This document shows, piece by piece, positions 8,351 to 16,185 of a stretch of 27,098 nucleotides of DNA. Source of the stretch: a virus. Location: positions 1 to 27,098 of IMG/VR virus record IMGVR_UViG_3300013285_000061; one strand, written 5' to 3'. A program made the translations under genes and the position numbers. The notes beneath the pieces are model-generated. The model saw only the letters and a program-made list of their open reading frames with translations, did not search any database and was not told where the DNA came from. Each line of letters starts with the position of its first letter. The stretch's first letter is position 1.

Positions 8351-9642
8351 TGACTTATGCTATAACATTAACAAACGGATCATCGTTGATACCAGGCGGG
8401 CTTACCGACGGCACTATAGACCAAACTCATACAGATTTGACATTGGTGGGCAAAAATACTTCCAACTATGGATTATATTTCAACGATAATTTTGTACACC
8501 TGTTGGAAAATTTTGCAAACGTAAGTCAGCCAAATCATCCTCTAACAGGTCAACTGTGGTTTGATACAAATTCTAATAGACTGTTGGTATATGATGGCAC
8601 AGCGTTTAAGGTCAGCGGCGGCACACTGGTTTCTGACACTGCTCCTAGCGGATTGACCACTGGCGATATCTGGATCAACAGTAGAACAGGCCAAGCGTAT
8701 TTTAATGACGGCACAGCAAACATATTGGCCGGCCCAATTTACAGCAAACTGGACGGACCATCAGGATTTATTGTTGAAAATATATTGGATGTGACTGGAC
8801 AGAGGCACACAATAATAAAACTACTGATAGCAAATAATCTAATGGGAATATTTGCCAAAGAAAGTTTTGTGCCGCAATCCAGCATCAGCGGATTTACCAG
8901 CACCTGTGTCTTTACTGCCAATCAAATTGGCACCAGCTTGGTTGTAACCAACGTAACTTCTGGTATTATTGGTATAGGTCAAAGTGTTGTGGGCGCAGGA
9001 GTGCCTCTCAATACTGTTATCACCGCATTTGTCTTAGGATCTGGTACAAACGGAGGTGTGGCAACATATACAGTTAGTACATCTGCTACTGTGGCAACCA
9101 GCACTATGAGCGCCATCTCTGGCACTATAAATGTAGGATTCAATTCAAGTACATACCCTAATATTAAATTCAATGTGCCAGTAACACAATCTACAAGTTT
9201 ATTGGCAGCTGATGGCTCATTGAAGAGTGCTGAGCAATTTTTATCAACAGACAGCTATCAGAATACCACAAGTGGTGCGTTGCAAATAACAAATGCAACT
9301 CCTCTTACATTGGGCACTGGCGGATATTCAGCTGTTAATGTGTCGGTGGGGACTTTTGAATTAACCAGTAAAGTTCCCAATCAGAATTTTCAAATATCCG
9401 TAAGCAACGGCTCTGGCTACAATCAGGCCTTGTTTGTGAATGCCGCAAACAGCACGGTGGGTATCTATCAAAGTTCGCCAACAACAACACTTGATGTTAA
9501 CGGCACATTCAGGGTTAATACACTTACGCCAGCAACAGCGTCAAGCGCGGGTGTTGCAGGACAAATTGCCTGGGATTCTAGCTATGTTTATGTGTGTACA
9601 GCTACAAATACGTGGAAAAGAGCCGCTATAAGTACCTGGTAA
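8350..9642 (+). CDS. tail fibre, paralogue 2 of 3, 430 aa
   Basis: It shares the N-terminal module of its neighbours (TLVGKNTSNYG, NDNFVHLLENFAN, PLTGQLWFD, GDIWINSRTGQAYF). Inserted at residues about 184-257 is a module absent from the other two paralogues (see the separate entry). After it come a fibre region and a C-terminus (TTLDVNGTFRVN, GQIAWDSSYVYVCTATNTWKRA) typical of fibre ends that stop at a Trp-rich strand. There is no collar domain, so its tip differs from the gene before it. The start codon overlaps the previous stop by one base; the Shine-Dalgarno is weak, which fits translational coupling. Confidence 0.85.
   Translation: MTYAITLTNGSSLIPGGLTDGTIDQTHTDLTLVGKNTSNYGLYFNDNFVHLLENFANVSQPNHPLTGQLWFDTNSNRLLVYDGTAFKVSGGTLVSDTAPSGLTTGDIWINSRTGQAYFNDGTANILAGPIYSKLDGPSGFIVENILDVTGQRHTIIKLLIANNLMGIFAKESFVPQSSISGFTSTCVFTANQIGTSLVVTNVTSGIIGIGQSVVGAGVPLNTVITAFVLGSGTNGGVATYTVSTSATVATSTMSAISGTINVGFNSSTYPNIKFNVPVTQSTSLLAADGSLKSAEQFLSTDSYQNTTSGALQITNATPLTLGTGGYSAVNVSVGTFELTSKVPNQNFQISVSNGSGYNQALFVNAANSTVGIYQSSPTTTLDVNGTFRVNTLTPATASSAGVAGQIAWDSSYVYVCTATNTWKRAAISTW
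8899..9120 (+). other. in-frame inserted domain within fibre paralogue 2
   Basis: In the paralogues a GF(G/D) segment runs almost directly into the following strand (ITGFGLINAGLNLSS in the 762-aa fibre). Here SISGFT is followed by about 74 extra residues and then TINVGFNSS. The extra block (SLVVTNVTSGIIGIGQSV, then TYTVSTSATVATSTM) looks like a recurring module I associate with unrelated phage and bacterial surface proteins. The boundaries are estimated from comparison of the three genes in this window only. Confidence 0.6.
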
Positions 9643-9645
9643 CAT

Positions 9646-9653
9646 GATAAATA
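9646..9653 (+). promoter_or_regulatory. T4 late-promoter-like element GATAAATA
   Basis: The octamer is identical to that at 5412-5419 and lies in the 37-base gap between two fibre genes, 26 nt upstream of the next ATG (9680). That gene also has AAGGAAAG as a Shine-Dalgarno. The recurrence of the same octamer in two structural-gene gaps supports a late-transcription signal. Confidence 0.5.
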
Positions 9654-9679
9654 CACTGAAATAAGGAAAGATCGACACC

Positions 9680-11167
9680 ATGTCATATACAATTAATCAT
9701 TATAATGGAACGTTATTAGCTACAGTTGCAGATGGCACGGTAGATACCTCTACTGATCTTACACTTGTTGGTAAGAATTATGCTGGATACGGCCAAGCAC
9801 AGAATGACAATTTCATTTGGTTACTAGAAAACTTTGCAAACACTACACAACCTCCTAATCCTTTAACAGGTCAAATTTGGTATGACAGTGCAAATAAGAA
9901 AATCAAATTCTGGGACGGCAATTATTGGAGAACTGGTAATGGTTCAGAAACTGCCACAGTGGCTCCAGCTGGTTTAACAGCAGGTGATTTCTGGTTCAAC
10001 ACTTCCAGCAACCAATTGTATGTTTACAATGGAAGCAGTTCTATCCTCATCGGACCACAAGAAGTAACAAATTTTGGAACTACACAGATGTTGTCAACAT
10101 CTTTGTTGGATTCCAGTAACAATCCTCATGCAGTTATACAAGGTATTGCGGCAGGCAATGTTATTTTTGTAATCAGCAGTGATTCTTTCACTCTCAGCGG
10201 CACCAATCCTATTAATGGATTCGACAATATTGTACAGGGTTTGACACTTGTAAATACGGTAGCAGCCAACAATGGAGTAACCAGTAACGGATATAGATTT
10301 CAAGGTACCGCCAGTAATGCAGACAAGTTGGGTGGTTTGAGTGCAAGTTCATATGTTACGGCAGGCACCGCATCATTCAGCAGTGTTACTAACTTCAGTG
10401 ACGGCGGTTATACTATAGGTAGTCCTAATGTTAAACTAACAGTATCTAATGTAAGCGGGGTCCCTACCCTTTCAAGTGCTGGCAACATTGTATTTAATAC
10501 AACCACAGCCCTGGGCTCTGTTAAGAACCCACTTGTACTAAACGGATTAGATGTATTACCAGGCGCCAGCGGTGTAAGTAATCTAGGAAGTAGCGGATAC
10601 CAATGGCAAAACATTTATGCAGGCTATGTGTGGGCAACTGCAAACAAGGCAGACCAACTAAATGTTGGCGGCAGTTATGTACAAGCCAGTGTTGCAAGCA
10701 ACCCAACCACAGTGGTAGCAAGAGACAGCAATTCAAATATCAATGCCAATTTGTTTAATGGAACTGCAACTGCGGCTCAATATGCTGATTTGGCAGAAAA
10801 GTATCTACCAAGTCCTGAATTTGGTGAACTAATAGCAGGCACAGTTGTAACTGTTGGGGGTTCTGCAGAAATTTGCCCATGCAATGAATTTGGAGCACAG
10901 CCTATCGGAGTGATAAGTACTAATCCAGGCTACATGATGAATAAGGATTTGGTTGGCGGAGTTTACGTGGCATTGAAAGGCCGCGTACCTGTGAGAGTTA
11001 TCGGAGGATGCAGTAAAGGCGATCAAATGGCACCCTATGGCAACGGATTGGGAGCCAGCGTAACTGTAACATTCCCAGGAGCCCAAGTACAGCCTATTGT
11101 GTTTGCAGTAGCCTTAGAAGATTGCGCAACAACTGAAGAAACTCTTGTAGAGTGCGTGATTCTTTAA
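9680..11167 (+). CDS. tail fibre, paralogue 3 of 3, with C-terminal YADLAEKYL domain, 495 aa
   Basis: The N-terminus is the clearest copy of the shared module (LTLVGKNYAGYG, NDNFIWLLENFANT, PLTGQIWYD, GDFWFNTSSNQLYVY, SILIGPQEV). A middle fibre region (SNLGSSGYQWQNIYAG) leads to a C-terminal domain at about 368-495 (QYADLAEKYLPSPEFG, GTVVTVGGSAEI, PIGVISTNPGYMMN, VYVALKGRVPVRV). This resembles the C-terminal chaperone-type or auto-cleaving domains (Peptidase_G2-like) of fibres and spikes, but I cannot show a catalytic dyad. The domain contains several Cys residues (around the CPCNEF segment and near the C-terminus). A late-promoter-like octamer precedes the gene. Confidence 0.85.
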   Translation: MSYTINHYNGTLLATVADGTVDTSTDLTLVGKNYAGYGQAQNDNFIWLLENFANTTQPPNPLTGQIWYDSANKKIKFWDGNYWRTGNGSETATVAPAGLTAGDFWFNTSSNQLYVYNGSSSILIGPQEVTNFGTTQMLSTSLLDSSNNPHAVIQGIAAGNVIFVISSDSFTLSGTNPINGFDNIVQGLTLVNTVAANNGVTSNGYRFQGTASNADKLGGLSASSYVTAGTASFSSVTNFSDGGYTIGSPNVKLTVSNVSGVPTLSSAGNIVFNTTTALGSVKNPLVLNGLDVLPGASGVSNLGSSGYQWQNIYAGYVWATANKADQLNVGGSYVQASVASNPTTVVARDSNSNINANLFNGTATAAQYADLAEKYLPSPEFGELIAGTVVTVGGSAEICPCNEFGAQPIGVISTNPGYMMNKDLVGGVYVALKGRVPVRVIGGCSKGDQMAPYGNGLGASVTVTFPGAQVQPIVFAVALEDCATTEETLVECVIL

Positions 11168-11190
11168 AGACAACCAAAAAAGGAAATTAA

Positions 11191-12621
11191 ATGGCTAGTG
11201 TAGGATCAAACATAACAGCGGCAGATTATAATGCAGTACAAAACATTATAGCCCCAATCTTGGGCACCGCGGCCACTGGATACGGACAAATTTTACAAAG
11301 CAATCAAGTTCTTGTAAACAACAAAATTACACAGGCAGATTGGAACGCATTGCAAGCTGATATTACTAAAACATTTTATCATCAGATAGGCACAGCTCCT
11401 AGTCCATCACTTACAACAGCCACAACGCTGATTAAAATTGCATATTCCGACTTGAATGCCTATTCTGTAATGTCATCTGCTTTGGCAAACACATCAAGTA
11501 ATACCAGTAATGCAGTAACTTATCCAGGTGCTTACAATCAAATAGCCAGCAATCAATATATAACTCCAACCTCAGGAGCATCCATCCAAGGATTTCCACA
11601 TCAAGTTACAAGAGATGGTGCCAGCAGACCATGGGGCGGAACTACAACACCTAATGCTGGTCCAGGTTATAATTTTCAATCAGTAAAAAGCGGCATACCT
11701 ATTATCAGTGAGCAAATGAGCGTTACATGGAACGCAGGAACTGGTTATACAGGAGCCCAGGCAGCACAATATTTTTTCAATTCAGGCGGGCAAGTCCAAT
11801 TCAGCGCCAGTTTAGGCGATACAGGCAGTACACCAACATCCACAATCGTGCCACCTGCAGGAACAAAAAACAATTCCTGGTGGAATCTGTTGGACAAAAT
11901 GGGCGTGATAACATTTGATTACAACGGTGTACGCTACAGTGGCACTGGCGGTACAGTCACATCTATAGGATGGACCTATTTACAGTCCAACAAAGGACAG
12001 CCCTTAGTGCCTATCTTCACAGCCAGCTTGGGAGCAGCCGGTAGTTCAATATATGCACCTAATCAATACACCATATGGGCTGGATTGAATACTCAAGGAA
12101 ATGTATTGACCTTTCAAGTATTTTTCGAAGATCTATCAAGCGGTTTTCCTGTAGTAACTGGTACAGTGAATAGTATATCAGGCACAAACACCATCAACTT
12201 GCAGTCAGTATCAAATATTGCACAAGGAACAATAATAATATTCAAAGGTACACCAGGCACTGCAAATGGACTAACTGTGTCCACAACTGGTGTGGCTTAT
12301 TATGTAGCAAGTGTAAATGTGCCAGCCAATGCCATTACCATTTCAAGCAGTTATAACAATGCTACAGCCTCAGTTCCTATCACGATTAACACATTGACAG
12401 CAGGCGTACTGAGCGGCATCACGTATCAGGCAGCTGGTACGGAAGACTTTTTCCGTAATAACACCAATCCCTACGATATTGATGAGGACGTTTCGGGTTT
12501 CTTAACCAATAATGTCAACATGAACTATTCAGGCGGTACAAACGGTGTTCAAATGGCATTTACCAACGGTGGCATTACCTACAATTACTTGCCAACTATC
12601 GCCAGTTTGACCACACTTTAA
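11191..12621 (+). CDS. virion structural protein, 476 aa
   Basis: AAAGGAAA lies 5 nt before ATG 11191. The N-terminus is helical (ITAADYNAVQNIIAPILG, GYGQILQSNQVLV, ITQADWNALQADITK), a pattern I associate with structural proteins of T4-like aquatic phages; the remainder is beta-rich. Residues about 324-410 look like an inserted recurring tail-protein module (INLQSVSNIAQGTIIIF, YYVASVNVPANAITISSSYN). The C-terminal region (FFRNNTNPYDIDEDVSGFL, then a Gly/Asn-rich strand region) is unrecognised. It is the last gene before a sigma70-like promoter and the glycosyltransferase operon. Tail or fibre accessory protein is the best guess. Confidence 0.7.
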   Translation: MASVGSNITAADYNAVQNIIAPILGTAATGYGQILQSNQVLVNNKITQADWNALQADITKTFYHQIGTAPSPSLTTATTLIKIAYSDLNAYSVMSSALANTSSNTSNAVTYPGAYNQIASNQYITPTSGASIQGFPHQVTRDGASRPWGGTTTPNAGPGYNFQSVKSGIPIISEQMSVTWNAGTGYTGAQAAQYFFNSGGQVQFSASLGDTGSTPTSTIVPPAGTKNNSWWNLLDKMGVITFDYNGVRYSGTGGTVTSIGWTYLQSNKGQPLVPIFTASLGAAGSSIYAPNQYTIWAGLNTQGNVLTFQVFFEDLSSGFPVVTGTVNSISGTNTINLQSVSNIAQGTIIIFKGTPGTANGLTVSTTGVAYYVASVNVPANAITISSSYNNATASVPITINTLTAGVLSGITYQAAGTEDFFRNNTNPYDIDEDVSGFLTNNVNMNYSGGTNGVQMAFTNGGITYNYLPTIASLTTL

Positions 12622-12634
12622 TCTATCTAAAGCA

Positions 12635-12664
12635 TTGACAAGATAACTACTGTAGTGTTATTAT
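12635..12664 (+). promoter_or_regulatory. sigma70-like promoter for the glycosyltransferase operon
   Basis: TTGACA (12635-12640) and TATTAT (12659-12664) are separated by 18 bases, in the 61-base gap after the last structural gene. The ATG at 12683 follows with CAGGAG at 12671-12676. The -35 is perfect and the -10 matches five of six. This suggests host polymerase reads the glycosyltransferase genes, independently of the late genes upstream. Confidence 0.65.
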
Positions 12665-12682
12665 AACATACAGGAGTTTTCT

Positions 12683-13033
12683 ATGGATGAAAAAATTGAA
12701 AAAGCATTTGCTGTGGCTAATTTTGCTGCCACACTATCGAATCAAAGACGCATTATTTTAGAAGAATTTAATCAAAAGCTGTCCTATTACACCAACGGCG
12801 CAACCTTTAAAATAAGCCCGGAGCTAATCAATTTTGCAAAAACTGTAGTTGATCTTGGTCACACTGAGGATACTGCATTTATTGACAGCAATAATTATCC
12901 TGTGGTAATATCAAATGTAAGAGAATTTTTGGACAACATAGTGTCTATCTACTTTGAAGCATTGAACGAATACACAGTGAGATATGCAGAAATAAAAAAC
13001 AAAAGAAAAATCGCTGATATTGTTGAACTATGA
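12683..13033 (+). CDS. conserved-type phage protein of unknown function, 116 aa
   Basis: No function recognised. The protein is mostly helical, with an N-terminal helix (FAVANFAATLSNQRRIILEE) and a C-terminal helix rich in Tyr, Arg and Lys (YFEALNEYTVRYAEIKNK); it has no signal peptide or catalytic motif. I have the impression of similar short proteins in T4-like aquatic phages near structural genes. It has a good Shine-Dalgarno (AGGAG, 7 nt before ATG) and its stop overlaps the next start as ATGA, so it leads the glycosyltransferase operon. Confidence 0.65.
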   Translation: MDEKIEKAFAVANFAATLSNQRRIILEEFNQKLSYYTNGATFKISPELINFAKTVVDLGHTEDTAFIDSNNYPVVISNVREFLDNIVSIYFEALNEYTVRYAEIKNKRKIADIVEL

Positions 13034-13878
13034 CTGTTGGTGCAATCTTATTCGCGCAAAATAATCAAGCCATAGATTACACGCAAATGGCAGTGTTTGC
13101 CGCTGACAGAATCATGCAGTATCTTGATATTCCTGTGTCTATTATCACAGATGATAGAACTTATTTGCTGGAAAAATTTCCCCATCACAAATTTCAAAAT
13201 ATTATTGATATCCCGTTGACAGGAACAGCACAGCATAGAAAGTTTTTTGACGGTAGCCTAACAGCTAAAACAGCAACTTGGAAAAATCTAACAAGAAGCA
13301 ATGTTTATGATCTAACTCCTTATGATACCACAATTGTGTTGGATACTGACTATATCTTGAATTCGTCAGTATTGAAACCAGCACTTGATCTTGATCATGA
13401 CTTTCAGATATACAAACACGCATTTGATCTAGCAGGATATAGATCCAGCTCTGCATTTGCCAGAATCAATCCCTACTCGATTCCATTTTATTGGGCAACT
13501 GTTTTTATCTTTCAAAAAAATACAATCATGCAGTCGTTTTTTGTTCTCTTGGATCACATAAAAGACAACTGGATATATTTTAGAACTTTGTACACTGTAG
13601 ACAGCCCTATATTTAGAAACGACATAGCGTTCAGCATAGCCATACACATCATGAATGGAAAAAGCAACGGAGAATTTGCAGTTGAGCTGCCTGGAAAAAT
13701 GACGTTTGCAAGTGATAAAGATTATCTCATCAGCACTAATGGAAGTACTATGAAATTTCTAGTAGAAAAAGAAAAATATCTTGGAGAATACACAGCTCTG
13801 AATACCAAAGGTCTAGATGTACATATCATGAACAAATACAGTTTGAGTAGATATATCAACGGAGGCACAGGTGTCTAA
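13030..13878 (+). CDS. DXD glycosyltransferase-like protein (pair A, copy 1), 282 aa
   Basis: The N-terminal GAILFAQNNQAIDYTQMA begins a GT-A-like fold, and IVLDTDYIL carries a DXD motif (D105, D107) for metal and nucleotide-sugar binding. The next gene shares both features (LLFAQNTDNVNYVDQA and IVLDADMLL), so the two are probably diverged tandem duplicates. Size fits small single-domain phage glycosyltransferases. The ATGA overlap with the previous gene and an 8-base overlap with the next show coupled translation. Substrate is unknown; candidates are virion proteins, host lipopolysaccharide or modified DNA. The glycosyltransferase call rests on DXD context and fold pattern, not on a close named homologue. 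Confidence 0.72.
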   Translation: MTVGAILFAQNNQAIDYTQMAVFAADRIMQYLDIPVSIITDDRTYLLEKFPHHKFQNIIDIPLTGTAQHRKFFDGSLTAKTATWKNLTRSNVYDLTPYDTTIVLDTDYILNSSVLKPALDLDHDFQIYKHAFDLAGYRSSSAFARINPYSIPFYWATVFIFQKNTIMQSFFVLLDHIKDNWIYFRTLYTVDSPIFRNDIAFSIAIHIMNGKSNGEFAVELPGKMTFASDKDYLISTNGSTMKFLVEKEKYLGEYTALNTKGLDVHIMNKYSLSRYINGGTGV

Positions 13879-14722
13879 AGGATTTTTATTGTTTGCACAA
13901 AATACTGACAATGTGAATTATGTTGATCAAGCATATGCACTTGCCCTCAGTATCAAACACAGCCAAACTGAAATAAAAAATGTTTCTCTTGTAACTAATA
14001 GCAAAGTGCCAAAAAAATATCAAGATGTGTTTGATCATGTTGTTCCAATCCCATGGTTTGATAAACATGATAATAGTGCTTTTGCAGGAGAACATCGTTG
14101 GAAAATATATGAAGCAACGCCATATGAGGAAACTATTGTGCTGGATGCCGACATGCTGTTGCTGGAAGACATAGGCATCTGGTGGGAGTATTGCAGTAGT
14201 TATGATATCAAATTTTGTTCCAAAATCTACAATTACAAACTGGAGCACATTCCCTACGATACATTTCACAGAAAAACCTTTTTGGAAAATCAACTGCCTA
14301 ATGCTTATTTTGCTTTACACTATTTCAAAAAGAATAGACCAGCATATGAGTTTTACAAAGTGCTTGAATTTGTGTGCAACAATTGGGAGGCCTGCTACGA
14401 CATATATGCTCCTGCTTATTATCAAAAATGGTTGAGCATGGACCTTGCCTCGGCAATTGCATTGGAAATTACAGGCATGACTGAGCAAGCCATTGACAAG
14501 TGTGACCCTCTTGGTTTTATACACATGAAGACTGCATTGCAGGCCTGGCCAGTTGGCATTGATAGCTGGCAAAACATGGTTCCTTACATATTGAACAGCA
14601 AGGGCGAATTGATAGTAGGCAACATAAAACAAACCAAACTGTTTCATTATGTGGAAAAGAATTTTGTGACCAAATCTCTTATAGCACGATTAGAGGAGTT
14701 GGCCCATGCCGAGAAAATTTAA
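13871..14722 (+). CDS. DXD glycosyltransferase-like protein (pair A, copy 2), 283 aa
   Basis: It starts at GTG 13871, with GGAGG a few bases upstream inside the previous gene. Shared landmarks with copy 1 are LFAQN near residue 8, a hydrophobic core and a DXD at D92/D94 in IVLDADMLLLED. The LDADMLLL segment is close to that of GT8-like and GT-A enzymes. Other conserved-looking parts are HRWKIYEATPYEETI before the DXD and SMDLASAIALEIT near 200. No membrane segment or signal peptide is visible, so it acts in the cytoplasm. It overlaps the following gene by 17 bases. Confidence 0.75.
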   Translation: MSKGFLLFAQNTDNVNYVDQAYALALSIKHSQTEIKNVSLVTNSKVPKKYQDVFDHVVPIPWFDKHDNSAFAGEHRWKIYEATPYEETIVLDADMLLLEDIGIWWEYCSSYDIKFCSKIYNYKLEHIPYDTFHRKTFLENQLPNAYFALHYFKKNRPAYEFYKVLEFVCNNWEACYDIYAPAYYQKWLSMDLASAIALEITGMTEQAIDKCDPLGFIHMKTALQAWPVGIDSWQNMVPYILNSKGELIVGNIKQTKLFHYVEKNFVTKSLIARLEELAHAEKI

Positions 14723-15302
14723 ATTGGTTCTAGAGCCACAAAAATACTATCTACACTATGATAAAAAAACAGGAGTTATAGTAAGCATCAGCAACCAGTT
14801 GTGGATTCTAGGTAATCCTCCTGCCTTTGAAATTTCAGAAGAAGATCATAGGCAATTTAGGGCAGGAGAAAAAAAAGCTCATGACTATATCATTGGTTAT
14901 GCCAAAGGTTTATCTGGCAAGACTGAGCTCAGCTTGATACCTGTAACCACACAGTTGTACGGATTTAGGCACAATATATTTGAGTGGATCAAGGCAGCTC
15001 CTGATGCAAATACAGAATGCATAGTTACTTGGGATGCCAGTCGTCAAGCATGGTTTTTCTCTTTGTCAAAAAAAGCCAAGGAGAGACTGGCGGATGGTGT
15101 AATGCAAAACACAATATTTTTTGTCATGCTTCAGGATGACTTTGATTTCTTGATAAGAAGCATAATTATTGATATCAAAGAACTAGTAAAAGAGGATCAA
15201 ATAATGATTCCTTTTTCAAGCAACATAGAGTCCAAGATCAACAGGATTTCTATATCAAGTAGAATATTTTTTCAAAGTTATGGATTGATAATCAATGATT
15301 AA
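14706..15302 (+). CDS. protein of unknown function in glycosyltransferase operon, 198 aa
   Basis: Not recognised. The start ATG 14706 lies inside the end of the previous gene and follows GAGGAG closely; the end overlaps the next gene by 8 bases. The N-terminal third is polar with beta character (KLVLEPQKYYLHYDKKTG). A central segment (IFEWIKAAPDANTECIVTWD) and a hydrophobic C-terminal half (FVMLQDDFDFLIRSIIIDI) follow. It has no DXD or other catalytic signature and no signal peptide. Its position between two glycosyltransferase pairs suggests a role in the same modification pathway, possibly as a scaffold or acceptor, but that is only context. Confidence 0.65.
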   Translation: MPRKFKLVLEPQKYYLHYDKKTGVIVSISNQLWILGNPPAFEISEEDHRQFRAGEKKAHDYIIGYAKGLSGKTELSLIPVTTQLYGFRHNIFEWIKAAPDANTECIVTWDASRQAWFFSLSKKAKERLADGVMQNTIFFVMLQDDFDFLIRSIIIDIKELVKEDQIMIPFSSNIESKINRISISSRIFFQSYGLIIND

Positions 15303-16185
15303 AATTATAGAACAAGACATTGTGTTTCTCAGTTATGATGAACCAAATGCAGAAAAAAACTATGCGGATTTGCTTACGAAAGCTCCGTGGGCCAAACGAA
15401 TTCATGGAGTTAAAGGCAGTGATGCCGCGCACAAGGCCTGTGCGGCTATTAGTGACACTGAATATTTTGTCACAGTGGACGCTGACAACATTGTGGATCC
15501 AAGGTTTCTTGAAGTCGAAATTGATCTAGAAGCATTGGGACTATCAGACAGCAATGTGTTTTCATGGTGTGGCAAAGTACATGTTAATGGTTTGATGTAC
15601 GGCAATGGCGGATTAAAATTGTGGACTCGTAAATTTGTAAACCACATGCGCACTCATGAAAATAGTGATCCCAACGATATTAAAGGCAAAGTTGAATTTT
15701 GTTTTGACGACAAATATTATCAATTCAACGACAATTACAGTGAAAGTTATACCAACGCCACACCGTTCCAAGCATGGCGGGCAGGGTTTCGCGAAGGTGT
15801 TAAAATGAGCCTGGACCAGGGCGGAAAAACAAACGATTTGAAAAAAATCTGGTGGCAAAATTATCACAGATTGCTGATTTGGTGCAGTGTTGGTGCAGAT
15901 GTAGAAAATGGTATTTGGAGTGTGTTAGGAGCAAGGGAAGGCTGTTACAATACCATGTGTACAGAATGGGACTACAGCCAAGTGAGAGATTTTGAATACC
16001 TAACTGACTACTGGAACAAGAAACATAGAGATGCTGACAGTAAAGTAACCACTGCGTATATTAATTTTTTAGCAAAAGAATTAAAAGACAAATGCAGTTT
16101 AGATATTGCAAATCTGGATTCCGCAGGCAGTAAGTTTTTCAAAACTGTGTATCAAAATACACCTCGCATTATAAGAAGAAGATAA
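15295..16185 (+). CDS. DXD glycosyltransferase-like protein (pair B, copy 1), 296 aa
   Basis: The N-terminus IVFLSYDEPNAEKNYADLL, then AKRIHGVKG and FVTVDADN (DXD at D62/D64), forms a GT-A-type start. Later landmarks are YGNGGLKLW and PFQAWRAGFREG. All of these recur in the next gene in the same order (FISYNEPDADENY, AKRVNGVTG, VVDADA, YGYGGVKLL, PFSTWRSAFREC), which makes the two diverged duplicates. The family pattern is one I associate with small glycosyltransferases of T4-like aquatic phages. Copy 1 carries about 70 more residues, mostly at the C-terminus. Start and stop overlap both neighbours, so the operon is translationally coupled. Substrate unknown. Confidence 0.75.
   Translation: MIKIIEQDIVFLSYDEPNAEKNYADLLTKAPWAKRIHGVKGSDAAHKACAAISDTEYFVTVDADNIVDPRFLEVEIDLEALGLSDSNVFSWCGKVHVNGLMYGNGGLKLWTRKFVNHMRTHENSDPNDIKGKVEFCFDDKYYQFNDNYSESYTNATPFQAWRAGFREGVKMSLDQGGKTNDLKKIWWQNYHRLLIWCSVGADVENGIWSVLGAREGCYNTMCTEWDYSQVRDFEYLTDYWNKKHRDADSKVTTAYINFLAKELKDKCSLDIANLDSAGSKFFKTVYQNTPRIIRRR

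Noticed and set aside
1-12621. Diversity-generating retroelement for the fibre genes
   Set aside because: No reverse transcriptase gene and no obvious template/variable repeat pair were seen in this window.
13886-14293. Minus-strand open frame of 135 codons opposite the second glycosyltransferase
   Set aside because: It lies wholly antisense to a gene with a conserved DXD motif, lacks a Shine-Dalgarno and its translation is rich in unrelated aromatic and Ile runs.
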